Shown here one piece after another: positions 15,518-22,910 of a DNA stretch of 33,231 bases. Numbering within the stretch: position 1 is the first letter of the stretch; the number at the start of each line of letters is the position of its first letter. This DNA is from Tissierellia bacterium (GTDB lineage: Bacteria > Bacillota > Clostridia > Tissierellales > Tepidimicrobiaceae). The notes under the pieces are model-generated. The model was not told the origin of the DNA. It did no database searches and saw only the letters and a list, made by a program, of their open reading frames with translations. Location of the stretch: positions 1 through 33,231 of the forward strand of contig JAAYHM010000006.1 in NCBI GenBank assembly GCA_012735405.1, in the 5' to 3' direction. The position numbers and the translations under genes were made by a program.

Positions 15518-16381
15518 ATGATAAAAAATAATACAATGGAAAATAAAATAAGAAGATCCATTTCTTTTGTAGCCCCAACTATAATTCCCCTTCTATTTAT
15601 AATTCTTTGGGAACTATTTGCCAGAAAAGTTGGCAACAATGCCATTCTTCCTCAGGTGACAACAGTTGCAAAACATTTTATAAACATCAATGCAGATGTA
15701 ATAGGTATAGGAAGTATTCCAAAGAATATTCTCTATAGCCTGGTTAGGGTTTTTATTGGGTATATTTTGGCAATTATTGCTGGCCTGCCCCTAGGGCTCC
15801 TAATGGGGTATTCAAGAAGAGTTAAGGGAGCATTAAATCTTTTCATAAGCTTATTTCAGCCAGTGCCAGCAATTGCATGGAGGCCCCTGGTATTAGGCTG
15901 GTTTGGGGTAATGAGTGTGGCAACAATATTTGACTTGGACTATGGACCAACCTATGCCATTATGGATAACTTTAAACTATCAATGATATTTTTAATATTT
16001 TTAAGTGCCTTTTTTCCAATTTGGGGAAATACAATGTTTGGTGTTAGCAATGTACAGCAAGTATTAGTGGAAAGTGCATTAGTTTTAGGTGCATCAAAAA
16101 AAGATATATTTTTTCATGTATTGTTACCTGGTGCAGGGCCTAATATTGTAAATGGATTAAAATCTGGGCTAACCGCAGCCTGGAGTTGCTTAGTTGCTGC
16201 AGAGATGCTTCCGGGAAGTATGAGTGGTCTTGGTTACCTTATATCTCATGCATATGAGCTTGCCAGGATGGATTTAATAGTGGCAGGAATAATATGTATA
16301 GGGGTAATTGGTGCACTGTTTGATGGTATATACAGTCGTATATCTGATAAGTATTTTTCATGGCAAAGGCTAGTAAGGTGA
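15518..16381 (+). CDS. ABC transporter permease (SsuC/TauC-like)
   Basis: The track ORF opens with a TTG inside the hairpin, so a later start is needed. ATG 15518 (AAGGATG upstream, 287 aa) is preferred; ATG 15536 is possible. The protein has several membrane helices, beginning FVAPTIIPLLFIILWELFA, and the cytoplasmic EAA loop VESALVLGASKKDIFFHVLLPG that contacts the ATPase. Where typical family members run from WFG straight to the next helix, this one carries about 20 extra residues (VATIFDLDYGPTYAIMDN). A 10-codon ORF (15499-15531) overlaps the start region in another frame behind AAAGGAG; it may be chance or translational coupling. Confidence 0.88.
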   Translation: MIKNNTMENKIRRSISFVAPTIIPLLFIILWELFARKVGNNAILPQVTTVAKHFININADVIGIGSIPKNILYSLVRVFIGYILAIIAGLPLGLLMGYSRRVKGALNLFISLFQPVPAIAWRPLVLGWFGVMSVATIFDLDYGPTYAIMDNFKLSMIFLIFLSAFFPIWGNTMFGVSNVQQVLVESALVLGASKKDIFFHVLLPGAGPNIVNGLKSGLTAAWSCLVAAEMLPGSMSGLGYLISHAYELARMDLIVAGIICIGVIGALFDGIYSRISDKYFSWQRLVR

Positions 16382-16387
16382 TGTGAA

Positions 16388-17155
16388 ATGAATAATATAG
16401 TTTTTAAACTTAATAATATAGGAAAAGTTTATAATGAAAATGAAAAAAATGAACTGACAGTAATTAAAAATCTTAATTTAGAAATTAAGGAAAATGAATT
16501 TTTATGTATAGTAGGACCTTCCGGATGCGGGAAATCTACCTTGTTAAGAATTTTAGCAGGCTTAGAACTGCCAACTGAAGGGGAAATTTACTACAGGGGT
16601 AAAGTATTAAGAAAGCCAACCAAGGATATTGGCATGGTATTCCAAAACTATTCCCTTATGCCTTGGCTGACTGTTGAAGAAAATATTGCCTTAGGCTTAA
16701 AGTTTCAAAATATGCCTAAGGAAAGGCAGAAGGAAAGGGTTAATGAATATTTAGAGATGATAGGATTGACTAAATTCAGGTATTCAAAGCCATATGAGCT
16801 TTCAGGAGGTATGCAGCAAAGGGTTGCAATTGCAAGGTCCCTGGCAAATAATCCGGATGTACTACTGATGGACGAGCCCTTTGGTGCCTTAGATGCCTAT
16901 ACAAGGATACAGTTACAAAAAGAACTGTTAAGAATTTGGGAAAAGTATAAAAAAACAATAGTATTTATAACTCATAGTGTGGATGAAGCAGTTTATTTGG
17001 CGGATAGAATAATTCTAATGAGCAGAAATCAAGGAGCAATTGAAGTAGATATTCAGGTGGATATTCCCAGGATAAGGGATAGAGCAAACCCAAGATATGC
17101 TGAATTAAATCAACATTTATTAGATGCATTAGAAGAATTGAACAAGGGCCAATGA
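16388..17155 (+). CDS. ABC transporter ATP-binding protein (SsuB/TauB-like)
   Basis: The 255-aa ATPase has Walker A GPSGCGKST, Q-loop VFQNYSLMPWLTVEENIALGL, signature LSGGMQQRVAIARSL, Walker B VLLMDEPFGALDA, and H-loop FITHSVDEAVYLADRI. The YSLMPWLTVEEN block and the DAYTR D-loop region are typical of nitrate/sulfonate/taurine importers. It starts 6 bp after the permease stop with AAGGTGA as ribosome binding site, and closes the operon before a strong terminator. Confidence 0.95.
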   Translation: MNNIVFKLNNIGKVYNENEKNELTVIKNLNLEIKENEFLCIVGPSGCGKSTLLRILAGLELPTEGEIYYRGKVLRKPTKDIGMVFQNYSLMPWLTVEENIALGLKFQNMPKERQKERVNEYLEMIGLTKFRYSKPYELSGGMQQRVAIARSLANNPDVLLMDEPFGALDAYTRIQLQKELLRIWEKYKKTIVFITHSVDEAVYLADRIILMSRNQGAIEVDIQVDIPRIRDRANPRYAELNQHLLDALEELNKGQ

Positions 17156-17170
17156 TCCAGCCTTTGACCT

Positions 17171-17207
17171 AAGCATGGTTAATTTTCCATGCTTTTTTAT
17201 TTTTTTA
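17171..17207 (+). terminator. Terminator after the ABC transporter operon
   Basis: AAGCATGG (17171-17178) and CCATGCTT (17187-17194) form the stem around an 8-nt loop, followed by a T-rich tail to about 17207. It isolates the transporter from the wal promoter downstream. Confidence 0.92.
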
Positions 17208-17233
17208 CAGCCATTGGACGCCAGCTTAAACAT

Positions 17234-17262
17234 TTGACAATATTAATTTATTATTAGATAAT
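17234..17262 (+). promoter_or_regulatory. Sigma-A promoter of walR-walK
   Basis: Consensus TTGACA (17234-17239), a 17-bp spacer and GATAAT (17257-17262) predict a start near 17269. This is only about nine bases before the ATG at 17278, which supports moving the walR start to 17314. No TGTAAT-type WalR half-sites are visible around this promoter. Confidence 0.9.
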
Positions 17263-17313
17263 TTATTATGAAGTAATATGTCCTTATACAAAAATTTAAA
17301 TGGGTGTGATCTT

Positions 17314-18006
17314 ATGAATAGAAAGATATTAGTGGTTGATGATGAAAAGTCTATTGCAGATATAATAAAATTTAATCTAGAAAAGGAAGGCTTTACTGTT
17401 GAACTATCCTATGATGGTGAGGATGCCATTGAAAAAATTTATAATGGAAATCCGGACCTTATAATATTGGATATAATGCTTCCTAAAAAGGATGGATTTG
17501 AAGTATTAAGGGAAATAAGGACAAGCATTACTACACCAGTTCTCATGCTTACAGCAAAGGAAGAAGAGGTGGACAAGGTACTGGGATTGGAATTAGGTGC
17601 CGATGATTACATAACAAAACCCTTTAGTATGAGGGAATTAGTTGCCAGGGTTAAGGCTAATTTAAGAAGGATTGAAATGAACAATGGGGACTTGAACAAT
17701 GCTGAGATACTAAGGGTTGGAGATTTAACCATTAACCAGAATAAATATGAAGTAAGAAAAAATGGAAAGATTATAGATTTAACCTTAAGGGAATATGAGC
17801 TACTTAAGTTTTTAGCATCAAATATTGATCAGGTCTTTACAAGAGAGCAGCTTTTAGAAAAGGTATGGGGATACGAATATTATGGGGATGTAAGGACTGT
17901 TGATGTTACCATTAGAAGGTTAAGGGAAAAAATAGAAGAAAAGGATGGACAGTACAAATATATAATGACCAAAAGAGGGGTAGGATATTATTTCAGGAGG
18001 GGCTAG
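17314..18006 (+). CDS. walR: WalR response regulator (OmpR/PhoB family)
   Basis: The start is ATG 17314 with GGTGTGAT upstream, giving 230 aa; the track start 12 codons earlier lies next to the promoter. The receiver domain has D10/E11, the phosphoacceptor D53 (LIILDIMLPKKDG) and the conserved lysine in DYITKPFSMRE. The winged-helix domain (about 130-230) contains LTLREYELLKFLASN and GDVRTVDVTIRRLREKIE. With walK, yycH, yycI, yycJ and htrA nearby, this is the essential cell-wall regulator WalR (YycF), not another PhoB-like protein. Confidence 0.96.
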   Translation: MNRKILVVDDEKSIADIIKFNLEKEGFTVELSYDGEDAIEKIYNGNPDLIILDIMLPKKDGFEVLREIRTSITTPVLMLTAKEEEVDKVLGLELGADDYITKPFSMRELVARVKANLRRIEMNNGDLNNAEILRVGDLTINQNKYEVRKNGKIIDLTLREYELLKFLASNIDQVFTREQLLEKVWGYEYYGDVRTVDVTIRRLREKIEEKDGQYKYIMTKRGVGYYFRRG

Positions 18007-18009
18007 TTA

Positions 18010-19809
18010 ATGTTCTCAAGTATTAAGTGGAAATTTGTTACAGTATACCTATTACTGGTACTTATGGCCATGATAATAGTAGGGGTATTTATAGTACAAA
18101 GATTTGAAGCTCAACAGTTGGAAAATAGAAAGAACACCTTAATAAAGCAGATAGAAACTTTAATTAGTAGCTCTGATTATTTATCAGAGGATGACTGGTT
18201 AGAATATATAGAGGATATACAAAATACTTTAAACAGATGGAGATTTAGTGGTACTGAGGTTCTTTACATAATTTATGACATTGATATACCTAGAATTATA
18301 GCTACCTCCCATATTAAATATGATGAAATAAACGGGGCAAATGCTCTAGCCTACAAATTCTTAGACCCATCTTTAATATATGCTGCCTACAATGGTGAAA
18401 TTGCAGATGCTACAAAGGAAGATTATAATGAAAATACAAGATTTCAACATGTAGCCTATCCAGTAGTTAATGAAATTGGCCAGGTTAAGGGTATTTTGTA
18501 TATGACTGATGATATTCAGGATGTTTACAGGACTATTAATGCCACTAAAACCATATTAATTAGTGCTACCATGTTAGCCTTGGTTATAACTGTAATATTG
18601 GGTTTTTTAATTGCAAGCAGTATTACTGGACCAATAAGGGATGTGACTAAAAAGGCTGAAAAAATGGCAAAGGGAGATTTTGAGCAGTTTGTTGAAGTAA
18701 AGTCTGATGATGAAATAGGTCAACTGGCCAGCATGTTTAACTATTTAACCTTAAAATTAAAGGATACAATCCAGGAAATGGATTTGGAAAAAAGCAAATT
18801 AAATACCATATTTAATTACATGGCTGATGGAGTAATAGCAGTTGACACAAATGGTCAGTTAATCCATGCAAATCCTGTAGCAATAAAAATACTAGATTTA
18901 GAAAAAATTAAGGATGAGCTCTTTTATAAACAAAGGCCCTTTCCCATGGAAATAATTAATTTAGATAATATAGACTTTGATAATCCAGATACTCATGAAG
19001 GCAGTAAGATGGTAAAAATAAAGGATTCCGTATATCAATTAAAATACGCCCCTTTCCGCAATGAAAAAAATAATGTAGGCGGGATAATTATAGTATTTCA
19101 AGACATAACAGAACATCATAAACTGGATAATATGAGAAAGGAATTTGTGGCTAATGTGTCCCATGAGCTAAAAACCCCTATAACTACAATTAAGTCCTAT
19201 ACTGAAACCTTAATGGATTATATGGAAATGGAGCCAGAATTATCACATAAATTCCTTACTGTAATAGACAATGAATGTGATAGGATGACTAGGATAGTAA
19301 GGGACTTGTTGCAGTTATCTAATCTGGACTATAATAAAACTGAATGGAGTAAAGAAGAATGTGAAGTTAAGGAGTTTATTGAAGATATTATATTAAAGTT
19401 AGAATTCTCCATTAAGGAAAAGAACCATAAGCTTACTTTAAACATAGATGAAAATCTGCCACATATTTTTGTTGATAAAGATGGTATAGAACAGGTTATA
19501 CTAAATGTAATATCAAATGCTATAAAATACACTCCCCAGGGAGGCCATATTGAAGTATCTGTTACAAATAAGGATGGAAAAGTAGTGGTTAATGTAAAGG
19601 ACAATGGAATAGGTATACCGGAAGAAGATATAGATAGAATTTTTGAAAGGTTTTATAGGGTTGATAAGGGAAGAAGCAGAGACTTAGGAGGTACAGGATT
19701 GGGTCTTTCCATTGCTAAGGAGATAGTTGAAGCAAATGGTGGTCAGATAAAGCTAAGTTCTGAACTTGGTATAGGTACAGAAGTTGACATAATTCTACCC
19801 ATTTCCTAA
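18010..19809 (+). CDS. walK: WalK sensor histidine kinase
   Basis: A 599-aa kinase starting 3 bp after walR, behind AGGAGGGG. It has two membrane helices (about residues 10-29 and 180-203) enclosing an extracellular sensor of about 150 residues, then HAMP (about 205-258), PAS (about 262-368, IFNYMADGVIAVDTNGQLIHANP), HisKA with phosphoacceptor H385 (VSHELKTPI), and HATPase_c with N503 (VISNAIKYTP), DNGIG (531-535) and the GTGLGLSIAKE box. This is the full WalK (YycG) layout. It should phosphorylate WalR in response to the state of the cell wall. Confidence 0.96.
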   Translation: MFSSIKWKFVTVYLLLVLMAMIIVGVFIVQRFEAQQLENRKNTLIKQIETLISSSDYLSEDDWLEYIEDIQNTLNRWRFSGTEVLYIIYDIDIPRIIATSHIKYDEINGANALAYKFLDPSLIYAAYNGEIADATKEDYNENTRFQHVAYPVVNEIGQVKGILYMTDDIQDVYRTINATKTILISATMLALVITVILGFLIASSITGPIRDVTKKAEKMAKGDFEQFVEVKSDDEIGQLASMFNYLTLKLKDTIQEMDLEKSKLNTIFNYMADGVIAVDTNGQLIHANPVAIKILDLEKIKDELFYKQRPFPMEIINLDNIDFDNPDTHEGSKMVKIKDSVYQLKYAPFRNEKNNVGGIIIVFQDITEHHKLDNMRKEFVANVSHELKTPITTIKSYTETLMDYMEMEPELSHKFLTVIDNECDRMTRIVRDLLQLSNLDYNKTEWSKEECEVKEFIEDIILKLEFSIKEKNHKLTLNIDENLPHIFVDKDGIEQVILNVISNAIKYTPQGGHIEVSVTNKDGKVVVNVKDNGIGIPEEDIDRIFERFYRVDKGRSRDLGGTGLGLSIAKEIVEANGGQIKLSSELGIGTEVDIILPIS

Positions 19810-19864
19810 TGTAATTTTATTTTAATTTCACTGTAATATAATTGTAATATTTCTGGTGTATAAT
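19810..19864 (+). promoter_or_regulatory. Phased WalR box array and internal promoter after walK
   Basis: Half-sites recur every 11 bp: TGTAAT (19810), TTTAAT (19821, one mismatch), TGTAAT (19832) and TGTAAT (19843). The last two with ATAAT between them match the WalR consensus TGTWAH-N5-TGTWAH exactly. The array begins at the base after the walK stop and is followed by TATAAT (19859-19864), with no good -35. The promoter-proximal box occupies the -35 region, the usual geometry for activation by an OmpR-family regulator. It would drive the secreted-protein gene and probably yycH-yycI. Confidence 0.75.
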
Positions 19865-19901
19865 ATAACTGCCCTTATTGGAGGTTAAAGGAGGATAGAA
19901 G

Positions 19902-20363
19902 ATGTGGAAGAAAATTGCATCCTTATTGTTTGTCCTAATAATTATATCTAGCCTATCATCTATTGTACATGCAGATGACGAAAGTATTTTAAAATATCAG
20001 GTTATTTTACCTGAAAAAGCTGTTACTACACATAAGAATAAGGTAATATTAGTATCTGGCAAAGCTCCAGTTGATACAGGTATTACAATAGAATTATATG
20101 GAATAATAGATTTTACAGGCAATAAGTATTCCCTTGTAAACTTACCAGAGGAAGAAGATTATACCCTTTTATCAGTAGTGGATACTAACTCAGGACCTTT
20201 AGGATTTGCTGAAGAGATTGAATTAATAAATGGTATTAATAAAATTGTCATTAAATTTAATGTGGATGGGGTACCCCCTGTAGAGAAAATAGTTTACTAC
20301 TATGAGGCTCAACACATATTTGATAACATAAGAAATATATTAATGATTTCTACAGCTAATTAA
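19902..20363 (+). CDS. Secreted protein of unknown function in the wal operon
   Basis: The 153-aa product opens with a clear signal peptide (MWKKIASLLFVLIIISSLSS) and a probable signal peptidase I site after VHA (about residue 24). The mature part looks beta-rich (KVILVSGKAPVDTGITIELYG, INKIVIKFNVDGVPPVEKIVYYY) and could be a small Ig-like or wall-associated domain. I recognise no family. AAAGGAGG precedes the ATG. It lies between walK and yycH, a place where Bacillus has no gene, directly behind the WalR box array. A link to wall sensing or wall synthesis is an inference from this context. Confidence 0.85.
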   Translation: MWKKIASLLFVLIIISSLSSIVHADDESILKYQVILPEKAVTTHKNKVILVSGKAPVDTGITIELYGIIDFTGNKYSLVNLPEEEDYTLLSVVDTNSGPLGFAEEIELINGINKIVIKFNVDGVPPVEKIVYYYEAQHIFDNIRNILMISTAN

Positions 20364-20391
20364 TTACCATTGATAGAAGGGGATGAATATA

Positions 20392-21819
20392 GTGTCTAAA
20401 GAAAGATTTAAAACTATTCTGCTTCTGTCACTGGTATGTTTGAGCCTATATTTAGTCACTAAGGTATGGGTTGAGTTTCCTTACGGGACTAGTTTTGACT
20501 TTCGAGAGGAAGAAATAAAAGAATTGGAAAGCTACTTATCTATAGATCTTATTAGGCCTAATAAATATTTAGTTAATTTTAATGAAGATAGCCATACAAT
20601 ATTTTATAGTGATATAGATAATAATCTATGGACAACTGCTTATTCTTCTTTGGCAAGTATTCTGTCTTCTGATGAGGTAGAGACAGAAGAGATCTCCAAG
20701 GAAGAATATATTTCATACCATGACAAAAGGTCCATAGTTTTTTATTTTCCTGAACAATTTAATGTGTATATACTGGCCAGATTTCTAGATGTGCCACAGC
20801 CTAATGATATTGTTGAAAAGATACAAGAGGTAGACAGTATATATTTTCATTTAGGAAATGATGAGCCTTTTCTAATACTTAGCAAGGAAGATTTTCATCT
20901 TAAAATATTTGAACCTACCATAAAGCTTGAAGCTCTAAAATCAAAGATTAGTGCTATGGAAAATATAGGTAATATTACCTATTACTATCCTATGAGGGAT
21001 ACTGTAGACGTCAACAACAATATATATATTCCCGTTAAAATGAGTAAATCTATCCCAGTGGTTTATGTTGAAAATGAAATAAATACGGATAATATTGAAG
21101 ATTTAAGAAATATAGCAGAACTATTTTTCCAGAAAGATATTGATTATATAAGAGAGATAGTTGAAAATAATGGTTCTGTAATATATTTACATGATGATAA
21201 GGTGTTAAAGATAAACTATAGGGGATTTTTGGAATATATTGCTCCTTTAGAGGAGACAGTTAATGAAAGAAATTTATATATAAGCTTAGTTACAGCCTCT
21301 GACTTTTTATTTTCTAATTTAGCCTTGCCAAAGAACTTGTATTTAAGCAAGATTGAAGAAATTGAATCTGGAGAAAATTTAGGGTATAGATTTACTTTTA
21401 AATATAGAATAGGTGGTTTACCGGTAATACTTAAAAGCGATGTAGTAGAGGATTTTATTCAATTGGAAGTATTTAATAAGTATGTTACAAACTATAAAAG
21501 ATTTATAAGGAGACAAATGGATGGAACATATGATGCTATGGACAATAGGGTAATGTTATCTGCTTATGATATTATAAATATGAATTATGAGCTTATTAGA
21601 CAGGATCACATAGCTAAATATAATATACAAGATGAAGATGAGGAATTCATAAAGAAAGAAATACTGTCAAGGATAGAGGATATATACATTGCCTATGTTG
21701 ACCCCTGTGAAAACAAAACAGGAGAAAGGCTTATAGGTGTCTGGATATTGAAAATGGAAGATTATATATATGCATTTGATGTATACAATGGTAATTTAGT
21801 TGTTAAAAAAGAACAATAA
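20392..21819 (+). CDS. yycH: YycH (WalH) regulator of WalK
   Basis: The start is placed at GTG 20392 because GAAGGGG touches the track ATG at 20383 and is correctly spaced only for the GTG; this gives 475 aa. One N-terminal membrane helix (ILLLSLVCLSLYLVTKVW) is followed by a large extracellular part. Segments such as PNKYLVNFNEDSHTIFYSD and the C-terminal IYIAYVDPCENKTGERLIGVWI fit the YycH family, although overall similarity is low as usual for this protein. In Bacillus YycH and YycI hold WalK in check through their membrane helices; in Staphylococcus they activate it. Confidence 0.85.
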   Translation: MSKERFKTILLLSLVCLSLYLVTKVWVEFPYGTSFDFREEEIKELESYLSIDLIRPNKYLVNFNEDSHTIFYSDIDNNLWTTAYSSLASILSSDEVETEEISKEEYISYHDKRSIVFYFPEQFNVYILARFLDVPQPNDIVEKIQEVDSIYFHLGNDEPFLILSKEDFHLKIFEPTIKLEALKSKISAMENIGNITYYYPMRDTVDVNNNIYIPVKMSKSIPVVYVENEINTDNIEDLRNIAELFFQKDIDYIREIVENNGSVIYLHDDKVLKINYRGFLEYIAPLEETVNERNLYISLVTASDFLFSNLALPKNLYLSKIEEIESGENLGYRFTFKYRIGGLPVILKSDVVEDFIQLEVFNKYVTNYKRFIRRQMDGTYDAMDNRVMLSAYDIINMNYELIRQDHIAKYNIQDEDEEFIKKEILSRIEDIYIAYVDPCENKTGERLIGVWILKMEDYIYAFDVYNGNLVVKKEQ

Positions 21820-21842
21820 TGACTGCTTGGATGGTGAAATTC

Positions 21843-22685
21843 ATGGATTGGTCAAAGGCTAAGACCATATTGATTATAGCATTTATTATTACTAATTTAT
21901 TTATTTCTATAGTAATTTTAAACAATAGACCAAAAGGAGAACCAACCTTATCAAGGGACTTTATTTCCAATGTAGAACAATTACTGGAGGAAAAGAATAT
22001 CCATATTGAAGCCAGTATTCCGGAAGAAATTCCCTATTTAAATTCTATGATTGTGGAATTTGAAAGGGCAAATAGCCACTTTTTAAATAAGGCATATTTT
22101 AATAATAAAGGCCGTATTCAACAGGGGCAAGGCTTAAGTGAAATAGTTAAGGGCTTAGAGTCAATTCTTATAATAAATGATAGATTAATTATTTATGAAA
22201 ATAAGAATAGCAGCAACAAATATCCTACTCTTAATATGGACAAGGCTATTGAAATAGCTCAGGAATTTTTGGAAACTGGAGAATTTGATACATCTGATAT
22301 GAAGCTTACATATGCAAAGGAGGAAAAAGAAGTATTTTACTTGGAGTATTCTAAGGTATATGAAGACACTTTTGTTGAAAGGGCCTATACTAATTTTCAG
22401 ATAGATAAAAGAGGGGTTAAAAAATTTGAAAGGCTTTGGCTAAATGTTAAAGAATTAGGAGATACAAAGATATATATAAGTACAGCTCCAAAATCCTTAT
22501 TGAATCTACTGGGCATGAAGGATATTTATAATAAGACTATTACAGATATCTCCCTCTGCTATTATTTTGAGCCAGAGAAACATGAGTATATTGAAGAACC
22601 GGGAGAAGCTAAACAGGGAAAGGCAGTTCCTGCATGGAGGGTACAGTTTGAAGATGGCTATAAGGTATTTATTGACGAATATTAA
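21843..22685 (+). CDS. yycI: YycI (WalI) regulator of WalK
   Basis: The preferred start is ATG 21843, which gives MDWSKAKTILIIAFIITNLF, the typical YycI N-terminus (280 aa). The track ATG at 21819 overlaps the yycH stop by one base and adds eight residues. A single membrane helix is followed by an extracellular YycI domain ending AVPAWRVQFEDGYKVFIDEY. Gene order walR-walK-x-yycH-yycI matches the wal locus apart from the inserted secreted-protein gene. A strong terminator follows, so the transcript probably ends here rather than continuing to yycJ. Confidence 0.9.
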   Translation: MDWSKAKTILIIAFIITNLFISIVILNNRPKGEPTLSRDFISNVEQLLEEKNIHIEASIPEEIPYLNSMIVEFERANSHFLNKAYFNNKGRIQQGQGLSEIVKGLESILIINDRLIIYENKNSSNKYPTLNMDKAIEIAQEFLETGEFDTSDMKLTYAKEEKEVFYLEYSKVYEDTFVERAYTNFQIDKRGVKKFERLWLNVKELGDTKIYISTAPKSLLNLLGMKDIYNKTITDISLCYYFEPEKHEYIEEPGEAKQGKAVPAWRVQFEDGYKVFIDEY

Positions 22686-22744
22686 AAGAAATTAAAAGTT
22701 TTGTTATGTTACTTTCAAATTTCTGCAAAATGAAATTATGATAT

Positions 22745-22777
22745 AAAAAACTTGCAATTATCTATTGCAAGTTTTTT
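22745..22777 (+). terminator. Terminator after yycI
   Basis: CTTGCAAT (22751-22758) pairs with ATTGCAAG (22764-22771) around a 5-nt loop. The stem is lengthened by A's before and T's after it (22745-22750 with 22772-22777). It divides the wal operon from the carbon cluster. Confidence 0.9.
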
Positions 22778-22793
22778 ATTTTTGTGGTAAAAT
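22765..22793 (+). promoter_or_regulatory. Promoter candidate for the Re-citrate synthase operon
   Basis: TTGCAA (22765-22770), a 17-bp spacer and TAAAAT (22788-22793) predict a start near 22800. The -35 lies inside the 3' arm of the yycI terminator. No better promoter is visible between there and the GTG at 22911. Confidence 0.5.
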
Positions 22794-22805
22794 CATCTCA
22801 ATTAC

Positions 22806-22835
22806 TTTAGCTTTGATAGGCAAAACAAAGCTAAA
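22806..22835 (+). promoter_or_regulatory. Inverted repeat in the leader of the carbon operon
   Basis: TTTAGCTTTG (22806-22815) and CAAAGCTAAA (22826-22835) are perfect reverse complements with a 10-bp spacer. The repeat lies at the predicted transcription start and 76 bp before the first gene. It may be an operator for a dyad-binding repressor or a 5' stabilising hairpin; no U run follows. The regulator is unknown. Confidence 0.5.
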
Positions 22836-22910
22836 TACAGGAAAAAGGGGATTTAAAGAAAAACGAAGGAACCAAATTAAAACTTGCAAAATTTATAGGG
22901 GGGATCTGTA

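Noticed and set aside
17278-17313. Longer WalR start in the ORF track
   Set aside because: The predicted transcription start is only about nine bases upstream, leaving no room for a ribosome binding site; ATG 17314 has one and gives the family N-terminus.
22806-22835. T-box or other known riboswitch before the Re-citrate synthase gene
   Set aside because: The leader is only about 110 nt, has no T-box sequence and no terminator/antiterminator pair; only a simple inverted repeat is seen.
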